A stretch of 64,000 nucleotides of DNA from assembly GCA_021787475.1 (NCBI GenBank), contig JAJYLW010000013.1, positions 1 to 64,000 on the forward strand. The letters run 5' to 3'. Both the position numbers and the translations under genes were made by a program. Every line of letters starts with the position of its first letter. Within the stretch, counting starts at the first letter, position 1. Of the stretch, positions 32,890-41,631 are shown piece after piece. Source of the DNA: Actinomycetes bacterium (GTDB lineage Bacteria; Actinomycetota; Thermoleophilia; BMS3ABIN01). The notes below the pieces were generated by a model that saw only the letters and a list, made by a program, of their open reading frames with translations, searched no databases and was not told the origin of the DNA.

Positions 32890-33104
32890 GATCATACAAC
32901 TCGCTCTGGATAACCACGGAAATGTTGTATTGTTGCGAGGGGCTTGCCGGGATTTGGCCGCAGGGAGGCTGAAGCCAAGCAAGGAGGACGGCGGGTTTTC
33001 CGGCGAGGACTGTCTGAGCCCCTCAGGGGCGAGTTGCGCAGCCGGCCGGACATAGGCAAATCCAAGGCAAGCTCCGAGCAAATACCTGAACAAACCGCAT
33101 AATC
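32890..33104 (+). repeat. Family A MITE-like repeat (A1)
   Basis: About 215 bp. The left end GATCATACAACTCGCTCTGG and the right end read on the other strand (GATTATGCGGTTTGTTCAGG) form an imperfect 20-bp inverted repeat. The interior (GGATAACCACGGAAATG, TTGTTGCGAGGGGCTTGCC, GATTTGGCCGC, GGAGGCTGAAGCCAA, GGCGAGGACTGTCTGAGCCCC, CAAATCCAAGGCAAGCTCCG) is about 85 percent identical by eye to copy A2. Near-identical 15-bp direct repeats flank it (AATCTGTTAACCTTT at 32872, AATCTGTTAATCTTT at 33101), as after insertion of a mobile element. It has no coding capacity. Confidence 0.75.
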
Positions 33105-33226
33105 TGTTAATCTTTTTTCCACCAGAGGGTAGATTCAACGATCAGGAAAGTTCAGCAAGAATTGTCGTGATTATTGGCCTGGGTTCCAAAATACCTCACT
33201 TTCATTAAACGAAAAGCATTGACCAA

Positions 33227-35032
33227 ATGACCGCTCAATCGCGCATCCGGAATTTTTCCATCATTGCCCATATCGACCACGGCAAATCGACGCTCGCCGA
33301 CCGCATGCTTGAGATAACAAATACCGTCAGCGGCAGGGACATCACTGACCAGATGCTGGACATGATGGATCTGGAGCGGGAGCGCGGCATCACGATCAAG
33401 GCGCAGGCGGCCCGGGTGCTTTACAAGTCGAGCGACGGCAAGGAGTACATGCTGCATCTGATCGACACCCCCGGGCATGTTGACTTTTCCTATGAAGTAT
33501 CAAGGAGTCTGGCGGCATGCGAAGGCGCTTTGCTGGTGATTGACGCCGCTCAGGGAGTCCAGGCCCAGACGCTGGCAAATGCCTACCTGGCGCTTGACAA
33601 TAACCTTGAAATCGTGCCAGTACTGAACAAGATCGACCTGCCGGCAGCTGATCCGGACCGTGTGGCTGCCGAAGTGAAAGACTTGTTCGGCGCCGGCGCC
33701 GGGGAGATCTTGCGCGTTTCCGCCAAGACGGGCGAGGGAGTGGGGGATGTGCTGGAAGCGATCGTGCACCGGATTTCGCCTCCGGGCGGCGATCTCCAGG
33801 CGCCGCCCCGGGCGCTTATCTTTGACTCCGTCTATGACCAGTACCGGGGCGTAATCGCGTTTGTGCGCGTTGTTGACGGCTCATTCCAAAAAGGTGAACA
33901 GATAATCGCAATGGCGATGGGAACGCGGGCCGAAATTGAAGAAGTCGGTTTCTTCTCACCCAACATGCTTCCGACCACGGCCCTCTCTGCCGGAGAGGTT
34001 GGCTATATCATTACCGGCATAAAGACCGTTGGCGACCTTCGCGTCGGCGACACCCTGACCGATGCCGGGAGGCCGGCGCAGCAAGCGCTGCCTGGCTACC
34101 GCGAGGCCAAGTCAATGGTTTTCTGCGGCCTTTTCCCGATTGAGGGCGATGATTATCCAGCCCTCCGGGAAGCGCTCGACAAGCTCAAACTGAACGATGC
34201 TTCCTTAAACTATGTTCCGGAAACTTCCCGCGCCCTTGGATTTGGCTTCCGCTGCGGCTTTCTCGGCCTGCTCCATATGGATATTGTCAGAGAGCGCCTT
34301 CAGCGCGAATACGGCCTCGATTTGTTGGCGACAACTCCGAATGTGGAGTACCAGGTGGGCCTGTCTTCCGGCGAAGAGGCAGTTGTCCACAACCCGGCAG
34401 AGATGCCTGACCCTGCCCGTATTGTCTGGATAAAAGAACCATATGTAAAGGTTTCCGTGCTGGTGCCGGGAGAGTTTGTTGGCGCGGTTATGGAGCTCTG
34501 CCAGGAGCGCCGGGGAGAGTTTGATGACATGCAATATCTGTCATCAAACCGGGTGCAGCTTCATTACAAAATCCCGCTTGCTGAGATTGTGCTTGATTTC
34601 TTTGACCAGCTAAAGTCCCGCACCAAGGGCTATGCTTCCATGGATTACGAAACATCCGGCTACCGCGAAAGCAAACTCGTGAAGCTGGACGTCCTGATTG
34701 CCGGCGAGCCGGTGGACGCGCTGTCGCTGATCTCGCATCAAAGCAAGGCTTATGCCCAAGGGAAGGCGCTTGTTCAGCAGCTCAAGGAAGAGATACCCAG
34801 GCAGCTTTTCGAAGTCGCGATTCAGGCGGCGATCGGTAAAAAAATTATCGCCAGGGAAACGATCCCCGCCAAGCGCAAGGATGTGCTTGCCAAATGTTAC
34901 GGCGGCGATATTACCCGCAAGCGCAAGCTGCTGGAGAAACAGAAGGCGGGGAAAAAGCGGATGAAGCAAGTGGGAAAGGTCGAGATACCCCAACAGGCGT
35001 TCCTGGCGGTGCTGAATATAGCAAAGAAGTAG
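33227..35032 (+). CDS. lepA: Elongation factor 4 (LepA), translational GTPase
   Basis: 601 residues, the normal length. The GTPase domain carries [13 protein letters not shown] (G1), the RGITIKAQ switch [12 protein letters not shown] (G3) and NKIDLP (G4). It is followed by domain II, the EF-G-like domains III and V, and the LepA-specific C-terminal domain ([26 protein letters not shown]). EF4 acts on ribosomes in translation and 30S maturation. The start ATG at 33227 matches the family N-terminus ([17 protein letters not shown]). It has no clear Shine-Dalgarno. It is preceded by the family A repeat and closed by a terminator. Confidence 0.98.
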   Translation: MTAQSRIRNFSIIAHIDHGKSTLADRMLEITNTVSGRDITDQMLDMMDLERERGITIKAQAARVLYKSSDGKEYMLHLIDTPGHVDFSYEVSRSLAACEGALLVIDAAQGVQAQTLANAYLALDNNLEIVPVLNKIDLPAADPDRVAAEVKDLFGAGAGEILRVSAKTGEGVGDVLEAIVHRISPPGGDLQAPPRALIFDSVYDQYRGVIAFVRVVDGSFQKGEQIIAMAMGTRAEIEEVGFFSPNMLPTTALSAGEVGYIITGIKTVGDLRVGDTLTDAGRPAQQALPGYREAKSMVFCGLFPIEGDDYPALREALDKLKLNDASLNYVPETSRALGFGFRCGFLGLLHMDIVRERLQREYGLDLLATTPNVEYQVGLSSGEEAVVHNPAEMPDPARIVWIKEPYVKVSVLVPGEFVGAVMELCQERRGEFDDMQYLSSNRVQLHYKIPLAEIVLDFFDQLKSRTKGYASMDYETSGYRESKLVKLDVLIAGEPVDALSLISHQSKAYAQGKALVQQLKEEIPRQLFEVAIQAAIGKKIIARETIPAKRKDVLAKCYGGDITRKRKLLEKQKAGKKRMKQVGKVEIPQQAFLAVLNIAKK

Positions 35033-35065
35033 TTCCGTGCTAAATCCATGAAATCAGCCAAAGAA

Positions 35066-35096
35066 AAAGCCCCAGTCTAGCCGGCACTGGGGCTTT
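35066..35096 (+). terminator. Intrinsic terminator after lepA
   Basis: A perfect 11-bp stem AAAGCCCCAGT / ACTGGGGCTTT with a 9-nt loop, about 33 bp after the lepA stop. The A- and T-rich ends of the stem make it usable in both directions, though the T-tract is short. Confidence 0.65.
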
Positions 35097-35277
35097 CCAC
35101 TAGGGGGGTGGGGGGTTGAAAGGTTATTGGGCACCTTTCTTCCAAGTGAAACTTATCATACCCCCATAGGTATCGTCAATAGCCGAAAACCTTTAGTATT
35201 TCTAATGGAAGCAAGCAAAATTGCAGATAATACTTATAATCCCGGCTCTAACGCAAATTGCTGGCCGGTTTCCATTT

Positions 35278-35404
35278 AAAGCCTATGCCAGCAGGTCTGT
35301 TCTGCTGCGGCCGGCTGCAAATGGCATAAAAGCAGATGCTGGATCGTCCTTGCCCACGGCTTTTTCGCTCGGCTCCGCTACGAAAGCCTGCTGGGACAGG
35401 CTTT
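35278..35404. repeat. Family B repeat, long subtype (B5)
   Basis: 127 bp with good inverted ends: AAAGCCTATGCCAGCAGG on the left and, on the other strand, AAAGCCTGTCCCAGCAGG on the right (16 of 18 match). The interior (CTGCTGCGGCCGGCTGCAAA, CTTGCCCACGGC, TTTTTCGCTCGGCTCCGC) is shared with B1. It occupies part of the 490-bp gap between lepA and the GGDEF gene; the rest of that gap shows nothing else. Confidence 0.7.
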
Positions 35405-35519
35405 TATATTCCGGGTTCATGAATGTTACCATTTACTTAATAGGATTGTTTTCATCCGGTGCCGGTTTTAGAAGCCGAAGCCTTGGCTCTAGCCGGCGGT
35501 CCCTGCCAGGAGCGCGCAG

Positions 35520-37634
35520 TTGAAAATTGGTTACGGCAAAAAACGCATTCTCTGGTATGCCGCGCTCGGCATTCTGGCTGGCGGGCTCATATTGCTCCTC
35601 CACAACCTGTCGGAACGGTACCTGCCAGAATACCGCAACTTGATCCTGGGCGTTGTCGTGCCGACAATGGCGGCCGCGCTGGCGCTGCTGGCTTACCGGG
35701 AAAACGCCGTTTACCGCTGGGGCAGCCGCCTCGATGACGCCCGCCGCCGCGGCAACGAGCTGATGATGACGGCCGTTGCCCAAAAGAAGTGGGAACAATC
35801 ACTGGCAGACCCCGCACTGGCGACCTGCTGGCGTGAGCTGGGCTGCGTCAAGAAGGACTGCCCCGTCTACGGGAAAGAGCATGCCCGCTGTTGGCTGATC
35901 GCCGGCACTTTCTGCCGCGGCCTCGTGCAAGGCAAGTTTGCCAAGAAGCTGAAAGACTGCCGCCTCTGCCGGGTCTATCAACAGGCGACTACCGATCCTG
36001 TAAGTCAGATTACCGAAAACTTCATGGCCATGAACTATCTGCTGGGCGAGCGCGAGGAGCAGATGCAGCAGGCTTACGATGAAGCCCGTGACCGGGGCGA
36101 GAAGCTGGCGGGACTGGTGGCGCTGTCCGAGGCGGCGCTTTCGTCTGTGCATTTGTCCGAGGTGATGCAGAACCTGCTCGAATCGGCCGCAGCTTTCGTG
36201 GGTGCTGATATCGGCTATGTTTCCCTCGTTGACGCGGCCGGCAAAAACCTGGTCACGCGCGTCACGTACGGTCTGCCTGCCGGAGCCGCCGCTTCCTTGA
36301 CTATAAGCGCGGGCGAGGGAGTCGTCGGCCGGGCGTTTGCCGGAACTTATGTGGCCGTCTCTGAGGATCTGCTAATTGACAGCAGATTCGTGAGCCCATA
36401 CCTGAAATCGCTGAAGGCCAGGACCCTGATCAGCCTGCCACTGATCTGCCGCGGGCAGCCGCTGGGAATGCTGACCCTGGGGACTTTTTCGCCTCATCAC
36501 TACACGGGCGAGGAAAAGGATTCGCTCAGCGTCGCATCGGACCGTGTTGCGGCCGCGATCGAAAACGCGAGGCTGGAGTCGGAGCTCAGCCGCGACCGCG
36601 GCCAGATGGAGCTAATGGAAACAGTCAGCCGGGATCTGGGCTCGCAGGAAGGCATTACTGGCGTATACAACTCATTCATCTTCCACGCCTCCGGGCTGAT
36701 CAAGTTTGACCGCGCCTGCCTGATGCTCTGGCACCCTGAGTCCAAAGAAACGGAAATTCTGGCGGTGAACACCAAGGCGCCCCGCACCTGGCTTAATGAC
36801 GGGCTGCGCCTGCCAAAAGAGGCAACGCCGGCAGGCAAGGTGATCACAACCGGACGTTCGCTTCTCCGCCACGATATCTTGGGGGATGAATATCCGGCTG
36901 ACAAGCTGTTGGTGGAAGAAGGGGTCCGCTCTTCGATATTTATTCCGCTGATTTCCAAAGGCGAGGTTTTAGGAATCGTAAACATGGACAGTTTTCAGCC
37001 GCAGGCTTTTTCAGACGGGGACCTGAAACTGCTGGAACCGGTTGCGCGCCAACTGGGCCTTGTTCTTGACAATGCCCGCCTGCGCGATCAGACAAAGCGG
37101 CATGCGCTTGTTGATAATCTTACAGGTTTGTATAACCACCGTTATTTCTATGAGGCTGTTGTGCGGGAGATCTCACGGTCCAACCGGCATGGCGGTCAGC
37201 TGTCTGTGATGCTGTTCGGCGTGGACGGTTTTAAGGATTTTAACCGGGAGCGCGGTCATTTTGAGGGTGACCGCATCCTCAAGGAAATTGCCGCGACGCT
37301 GGCGGCAGTCGTGAGGCAGGCGGACATCGCCGCCAGGTACGGCGGCGACGAGTTTGCCGTGCTTTTGCCGGAACTGGGCGTCTCCGGCCGGGGTGGATCC
37401 GACCGGGTTAACGCGGTGCGGATTGCCGGGCGCATTCGCGATGCCATCGGCGGGCGCGTATTTGCCGGCCCGGACGGCAGCCGGCTGCCCCTATCTCTCA
37501 GCGCCGGCGTGGCGGAATATCCCGCCCATGCTTTCGATGCCGCCACCCTGCTTGAGCGGGCTGACTGGGCTCTGTGGGAAGCAAAAGCAAACAGTGGTGA
37601 TTTTGTCGTAATTGCGGAAAAAACACAAATGTAG
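35520..37634 (+). CDS. Membrane diguanylate cyclase: two-CW motif, GAF, GAF, GGDEF
   Basis: 704 residues. Two N-terminal membrane helices (about 9-27 and 40-58) are followed by a Cys-rich segment (about 100-150: CWRELGCVKKDCPVYG, RCWLIAGTFC, CRLCRVYQ) of the 'two-CW' type seen next to sensory modules. Two GAF domains (about 205-345 and 370-520) follow, then a GGDEF domain (about 530-700) with an intact YGGDEF active site and an RxxD inhibitory site (RQAD) five residues before it. It should make c-di-GMP and be subject to product inhibition. The start is TTG at 35520, with AGGAG 7 nt upstream. The Cys cluster may sense redox state or bind a metal or heme. Confidence 0.92.
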   Translation: MKIGYGKKRILWYAALGILAGGLILLLHNLSERYLPEYRNLILGVVVPTMAAALALLAYRENAVYRWGSRLDDARRRGNELMMTAVAQKKWEQSLADPALATCWRELGCVKKDCPVYGKEHARCWLIAGTFCRGLVQGKFAKKLKDCRLCRVYQQATTDPVSQITENFMAMNYLLGEREEQMQQAYDEARDRGEKLAGLVALSEAALSSVHLSEVMQNLLESAAAFVGADIGYVSLVDAAGKNLVTRVTYGLPAGAAASLTISAGEGVVGRAFAGTYVAVSEDLLIDSRFVSPYLKSLKARTLISLPLICRGQPLGMLTLGTFSPHHYTGEEKDSLSVASDRVAAAIENARLESELSRDRGQMELMETVSRDLGSQEGITGVYNSFIFHASGLIKFDRACLMLWHPESKETEILAVNTKAPRTWLNDGLRLPKEATPAGKVITTGRSLLRHDILGDEYPADKLLVEEGVRSSIFIPLISKGEVLGIVNMDSFQPQAFSDGDLKLLEPVARQLGLVLDNARLRDQTKRHALVDNLTGLYNHRYFYEAVVREISRSNRHGGQLSVMLFGVDGFKDFNRERGHFEGDRILKEIAATLAAVVRQADIAARYGGDEFAVLLPELGVSGRGGSDRVNAVRIAGRIRDAIGGRVFAGPDGSRLPLSLSAGVAEYPAHAFDAATLLERADWALWEAKANSGDFVVIAEKTQM

Positions 37635-37676
37635 CATGTCTGGCCGCGATCCCACCAAATACCAGCAAATCAATTA

Positions 37677-38399
37677 ATGGCGATCGTCCGCGTAGGGACC
37701 TCCGGCTGGAATTACAGCCATTGGCGGGAGCGGTTTTATCCCGCCAAGCTGCGGCAATCGGAATGGCTGGAATTTTACGCCGGTGTCTTTGACACCGTTG
37801 AGATCAATGCGACTTTTTACCGGCTGCCAAAGCCGGAGTATGTGGACGGCTGGCGCCGGGCGGTGCCGGGCAATTTCCTTTTCTCAGTCAAGGGCAGCCG
37901 TTATCTTACGCATGTCAAGCGGCTTGGCGAAAACGGCGAACCCGTTGACCGTTTTTTTGACTTGGTCGGCAGACTGAGAAAAAAAGGGGGACCTGTGCTC
38001 TGGCAGTTGCCGCCAAGTTTCAAGCGCAATGACGACCGGCTGGCCGCGTTTGCCGGCGACCTGCCCGGCGGCTGGCGCCATACATTTGAGTTCCGTCATC
38101 CCTCCTGGTTCAATGCGGAGGTCTACGATATCCTGGAGAGGGCCGGAGCCGGTCTCTGCATTCCCGACCATCCCGATATACCGGCCGAAAGGGTGCTGAC
38201 AGCCGGATGGACTTATATCCGTTTTCACTATGGCAAGGATGACGGCAGTTACACGCGCCGGCAGTTGGGACAGTGGGCCGGACGCATCCGCGACTTTATC
38301 CAGTCAGGCGCCGATGTTTACGCCTACTTCAACAATGACTTGATGGGCTACGCGGTCCAGAACGCAGGCCAGCTTAAGAAAATGTTGAATCTGGGATAA
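37677..38399 (+). CDS. DUF72 domain-containing protein
   Basis: 240 residues matching DUF72 (YecE-like) TIM-barrel proteins along their length: VRVGTSGWNYSHWRERFYP at the N-terminus, the VEINATFYRLP strand, FLFSVKGSRYLTH, LWQLPPSF, FEFRHPSWF and, near the end, YAYFNNDLMGYAVQNA. The fold has a conserved polar pocket, but the reaction is unknown. No Shine-Dalgarno is visible before the ATG at 37677, which is 42 bp after the GGDEF gene. It is not obviously linked in function to its neighbours. Confidence 0.9.
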   Translation: MAIVRVGTSGWNYSHWRERFYPAKLRQSEWLEFYAGVFDTVEINATFYRLPKPEYVDGWRRAVPGNFLFSVKGSRYLTHVKRLGENGEPVDRFFDLVGRLRKKGGPVLWQLPPSFKRNDDRLAAFAGDLPGGWRHTFEFRHPSWFNAEVYDILERAGAGLCIPDHPDIPAERVLTAGWTYIRFHYGKDDGSYTRRQLGQWAGRIRDFIQSGADVYAYFNNDLMGYAVQNAGQLKKMLNLG

Positions 38400-38488
38400 C
38401 ATAACCGGGGATTAATTCAAATTGATGATCCAGCTTGCTCCGGCGCCAAGTCAAAAGGGTTTGGTTTTATCATGAAGATGTTTGACCC

Positions 38489-39106
38489 ATGAAAATATTC
38501 GTAGGAATATCGGGGGCTTCCGGCGCCATTTATGGAGGCCGGCTGCTTAGGGCGCTGACCGGGGACGTTCACGAAGTGAGCGTCTGCTTTTCCGACGCTG
38601 CCGTTGAAGTTGTCCGGCACGAGGAATTTGACGCCGGCCTCGAATTGCTGGGCGCCCCCGCCGAGCAGGTGCTGGAGGCGTTTTTCTCGCGGCATGGAAT
38701 CTCGCCGCGCCGGCTGGAAATCGTTCTGCCGGGCAACATCGGCCACGCCTTTTCCAGCGGCAGTGCGCTGGCGGATGCGGCTGTAGTCTGTCCCTGCTCC
38801 ATGTCAACGATTGCCGCAATCGCATCCGGAATCAGCGGCAATCTTATTCAGCGGGTGGCCGACGTGATGCTGAAGGAATCACGGCCGCTGGTGGTGGTTC
38901 CCCGGGAGACGCCCCTGAATGAGATCCAGCTCCGTAATCTCTACCGGGTAAAAAAAGCAGGCGCGCAGATTGTTGCGGCAATGCCTGCTTTTTATCATAA
39001 TCCGCAGACGGTTGAGGATCTGGCGGATTTTATCGTCGGCAAGGTTCTCGATGTTCTCGGCGTTGACCATCAGCTCTTTCGTCGCTGGGAAGGAGGACAG
39101 CGATGA
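38489..39106 (+). CDS. ubiX: Flavin prenyltransferase UbiX
   Basis: 205 residues with the UbiX/Pad1 signatures GISGASGAIYGGRLL (FMN binding), the FSSGSALADAAVVCPCSMSTIAAIASGI segment and LVVVPRETPLNEIQLRNLYRV (dimethylallyl phosphate and FMN binding). It makes prenylated FMN, the cofactor of UbiD-type decarboxylases. Here it overlaps menG/ubiE by 4 nt (ATGA) and lies close to a polyprenyl synthase, so the likely role is menaquinone biosynthesis; no UbiD partner is in the window. The start ATG at 38489 fits the family N-terminus; the ribosome site is weak. Confidence 0.95.
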   Translation: MKIFVGISGASGAIYGGRLLRALTGDVHEVSVCFSDAAVEVVRHEEFDAGLELLGAPAEQVLEAFFSRHGISPRRLEIVLPGNIGHAFSSGSALADAAVVCPCSMSTIAAIASGISGNLIQRVADVMLKESRPLVVVPRETPLNEIQLRNLYRVKKAGAQIVAAMPAFYHNPQTVEDLADFIVGKVLDVLGVDHQLFRRWEGGQR

Positions 39107-39819
39107 CCGCCGGCGCCAGAGCCGCGCCAGAGCCGGAGCGGGTGCGGACAATGTTTGACGGCATTGCCGGCCGCTATGACTTGATGAACAACATCATCTC
39201 TGCCGGGAGGCACCATCGCTGGCGTCAACTGGCGGCGGATGCGGCCGCCATCGGCCCCGGGATGAGCGCGCTTGACGTCTGCTGCGGCACCGGGGAAATG
39301 GCTTTTGCGCTGGCTGACCGCGTCGGCCCCACGGGCCGGGTGTTCGGGGTTGATTTTAGCCGGCGCATGCTGGAAATTGCGCGACAGAAAGCCATCCGGC
39401 AGGGCGCGGCGGTTCAGTTCAGCCTGGGAGATGCCAGCCAACTGGAACTTGAGCCAGATGCTTTCGACGCCTGTACTGTCGGATTCGGTGTGCGTAATAT
39501 CCCCGGCCTGGCCGGCGTCTTTGCCGAGATGAACCGCGTCGTCCGGCCGGGAGGACGGGTCGTCTGCCTTGAGATTACCAGGCCGATTCGGCCGCCGTTC
39601 CGGCAGTTTTACCGGATCTGGTTCGACGGGGTCGTGCCGGCGCTGGGCAGGATTGTTTCCCGCCATGAATCCGCATACAGCTACCTGCCCGCATCCGTGC
39701 GCCGGTTCCCGGCCGCTGCCGAGCTGGCCGCGATCATGCGCGAGGCGGGGCTGCAGCAGGTCGGTTACCGGCTGCTCGCCGGCGGCATCATCGCACTGCA
39801 CTGGGGAAAAGCCACATGA
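39103..39819 (+). CDS. menG: Demethylmenaquinone methyltransferase (UbiE/MenG family)
   Basis: 238 residues of a class I SAM methyltransferase. Family motifs are present: VRTMFDGIAGRYDLMNNIISAG near the N-terminus, the SAM loop LDVCCGTGEMAFALA, GVDFSRRMLEIAR, the acidic GDASQLELEPDAFDACTVGFGVRN, and MNRVVRPGGRVVCLEITRP. It methylates demethylmenaquinone to menaquinone in the last step of the pathway. It is coupled to ubiX through a 4-nt overlap. In a Gram-positive-type host the product is menaquinone rather than ubiquinone, hence menG; ubiE is the alternative name. Confidence 0.94.
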   Translation: MTAGARAAPEPERVRTMFDGIAGRYDLMNNIISAGRHHRWRQLAADAAAIGPGMSALDVCCGTGEMAFALADRVGPTGRVFGVDFSRRMLEIARQKAIRQGAAVQFSLGDASQLELEPDAFDACTVGFGVRNIPGLAGVFAEMNRVVRPGGRVVCLEITRPIRPPFRQFYRIWFDGVVPALGRIVSRHESAYSYLPASVRRFPAAAELAAIMREAGLQQVGYRLLAGGIIALHWGKAT

Positions 39820-39856
39820 ATTCCGCGTTTATGCCGTATGATTTTAAAGGTATACC

Positions 39857-40094
39857 AATCATACAACCCGCTCAGGATAACCACGGAGATGATGTATTGT
39901 TGCGAGGCGCTTGCCAGGATTTGGCCGCATGGAGGCTGAAGCCAAACAGGAGCACGGCGGAGTTTCCGGCGAGGACTGTCTGAGCCCCGCAGGGCGGGTT
40001 ACGCAGCCGGCCGCCGTCCGGCGTAGCGGAGCCGGCCGGACATGGCAAATCCAAGGCAAGCTCCGAACAAATACCTGAACGAATCGTATGATCA
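39857..40094 (+). repeat. Family A MITE-like repeat (A2)
   Basis: About 238 bp, the longest copy. The left end AATCATACAACCCGCTCAGG and the right end on the other strand (GATCATACGATTCGTTCAGG) match at 15-16 of 20 positions. The interior is collinear with A1, with an extra GC-rich segment (CCGCCGTCCGGCGTAGCGGAG) near 40010. Similar direct repeats flank it (GTATGATTTTAAAGG at 39836, GTATGATCAGTAAAG at 40086). It separates menG from the polyprenyl synthase gene. Confidence 0.75.
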
Positions 40095-40206
40095 GTAAAG
40101 ATATTTTCACGAGAGGCTAAACATTTATAACTCGATACCAGCGATTGAGGCCAAGGCTCCGCTTGAGCAATTCAAGGCGCTTTACTGGAGGCGCTACACG
40201 CTGCCC

Positions 40207-41124
40207 ATGCGACGCTGTGAACAGCTTCTTGAAAAAATTGCCGCCCTGCCGGCAGGCACGCTGGGCGAGTCGTGCACGCTGACCCTGACAGCCGGAGGCA
40301 AGCGGCTCCGGCCCTTGCTTGTCTTTCTTGCCGCCCGCGCCAGCGAAAGCATCGGCGAAGGAGTTGTGACGGCTGCCGCCGCAGTCGAGCTGGTCCACAT
40401 GGCCACGCTTGTTCATGACGACATCCTGGATAGAGCCGAGCTCAGGCGCGGCCAACCGACCCTGGCGGCAAAATTCGGGCACGCGGTCAGCGCCGCGGCC
40501 GGCGACTACCTGTTTTCCTGCGCCTTTGATATTTTGGCATCAGCAGGCTCCATACGGGCAGTCAGCGTTCTTTCCGCGGCAAGCCTGGGGCTGAGCCGGG
40601 GTGAGCTGCTCCAGATGCAGGCAAGCCGCAATTTCGGGCTTGCCTCCGGCGCCTATTATGAGCGTGCGGCCCTGAAGACTTCCGGTCTGTTTTCAGCCGC
40701 TTGCCAACTGGGCTCACTGCTTTCCGGCTGCCGCGAGGAAACAATAACGGCTTTGGGCAAATTTGGTCATTTCCTCGGCCTTTCATTTCAGCTCTCTGAT
40801 GATATTCTTGATCTTTCCGGCGACGCCTCCGAGACAGGAAAAGAACCAGGGACGGATTTGCGGGAGGGAACGGTGACGCTGCCACTGATTTTGGCGCTCA
40901 GGAATGACCCGTCCATCAGAACGCTTCTTGACGAACCTGCTTCCAAAGCAAGATCGGCGGAGATCTGCAGGCGCATCGAAGCTGCCGGCGGTCTCGAAAG
41001 CGCGCGGCGCCAAGCCGGCAAATATGTAAACAGCGCCCGGGAGAGCCTGAGGCCCGCTGCGGGTGAAATCGACCCGGAGCCGCTTGAGCTTATCGCTAAG
41101 GCAGCCGTCCACCGGAGTAAATAA
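40207..41124 (+). CDS. Trans-polyprenyl diphosphate synthase
   Basis: 305 residues from the ATG at 40207. It has the isoprenyl synthase signatures GGKRLRP (substrate binding), LVHDDILDRAELRRG (first Asp-rich motif) and FQLSDDILDLSGD (second Asp-rich motif, followed by KEPGTDLREGTVTLP). It builds the long isoprenoid chain, most likely the menaquinone side chain given ubiX and menG upstream. The residue size class (HepT/IspB-like) fits, but chain length cannot be read off. The same frame stays open upstream for about 28 codons (NIYNSIPAIEAKAPLEQFKALYWRRYTLP) behind GAGAGGC and an ATT, so translation might begin earlier at a rare ATT codon. Confidence 0.92.
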   Translation: MRRCEQLLEKIAALPAGTLGESCTLTLTAGGKRLRPLLVFLAARASESIGEGVVTAAAAVELVHMATLVHDDILDRAELRRGQPTLAAKFGHAVSAAAGDYLFSCAFDILASAGSIRAVSVLSAASLGLSRGELLQMQASRNFGLASGAYYERAALKTSGLFSAACQLGSLLSGCREETITALGKFGHFLGLSFQLSDDILDLSGDASETGKEPGTDLREGTVTLPLILALRNDPSIRTLLDEPASKARSAEICRRIEAAGGLESARRQAGKYVNSARESLRPAAGEIDPEPLELIAKAAVHRSK

Positions 41125-41125
41125 T

Positions 41126-41578
41126 ATGCAACAGTCAGATGAAGAGCTGGAGCAATTGCTGAACGCAATCATCCCGTTCGCCCAGCGCATGCTTTCCCGG
41201 CACGGCGAGTTTTACCCGTTTGCCGCCGCCGTCAGCCGTGACGGCAGACTGAAATTTATTGGCGAGTTTGTCGGCGACGCGCCCGTGCGGGAAAATCCTC
41301 TCGCCGCCGAGCTGATCGGCTACCTGCGCGAACAGCTAATTGACGGCGCCAGCAAAGGAGAGTTCCGGGCGACAGGCCTTTGCTCCGGTGCCCAGGTGGA
41401 TGTTTCCGGCCAGAATGAAAAAAGCGACGCTGTGCGCATTTCCGTCGAGCACCTGGACGGCCGGGCAATGAATGTCTTTTTGCCATACCGGCTTGACTCG
41501 GCCGGGGAAGTTTTATATGGAGATGTGTTTGCCACCGCGGCCGAGGCGGTCATTTTTTTGCGCGGCTTTAATGACTAG
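41126..41578 (+). CDS. Conserved small soluble protein, function unknown
   Basis: 150 residues starting MQQSDEELEQLLNAIIPFAQRML at the ATG 41126, with GGAG 8 nt upstream; it begins one base after the polyprenyl synthase stop, so it is probably co-transcribed. Features are GEFYPFAAAVSRDGRLKFIGEFVGD, a mid-region with RATGLCSGAQVDV, and AVRISVEHLDGRAMNVFLPYRL. This pattern recalls small uncharacterised proteins of actinobacteria with an alpha-beta fold. No catalytic motif, membrane helix or signal peptide is seen. Confidence 0.75.
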   Translation: MQQSDEELEQLLNAIIPFAQRMLSRHGEFYPFAAAVSRDGRLKFIGEFVGDAPVRENPLAAELIGYLREQLIDGASKGEFRATGLCSGAQVDVSGQNEKSDAVRISVEHLDGRAMNVFLPYRLDSAGEVLYGDVFATAAEAVIFLRGFND

Positions 41579-41589
41579 AGACAGGACTT

Positions 41590-41617
41590 AAGAATTAAAC
41601 CCAAAATCCAAAATTCG
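41590..41617 (+). repeat. Heptamer-period tract (C5)
   Basis: Four consecutive degenerate heptamers, AAGAATT AAACCCA AAATCCA AAATTCG, just before the dapB Shine-Dalgarno (GAGGAG). Confidence 0.45.
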
Positions 41618-41631
41618 GCAGAGGAGCTTTA

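Noticed and set aside
35100-35120. G-rich run GGGGGGTGGGGGG as a possible G-quadruplex
   Set aside because: Only two long G runs plus weak neighbours; four tracts are needed, and it is part of the terminator surroundings.
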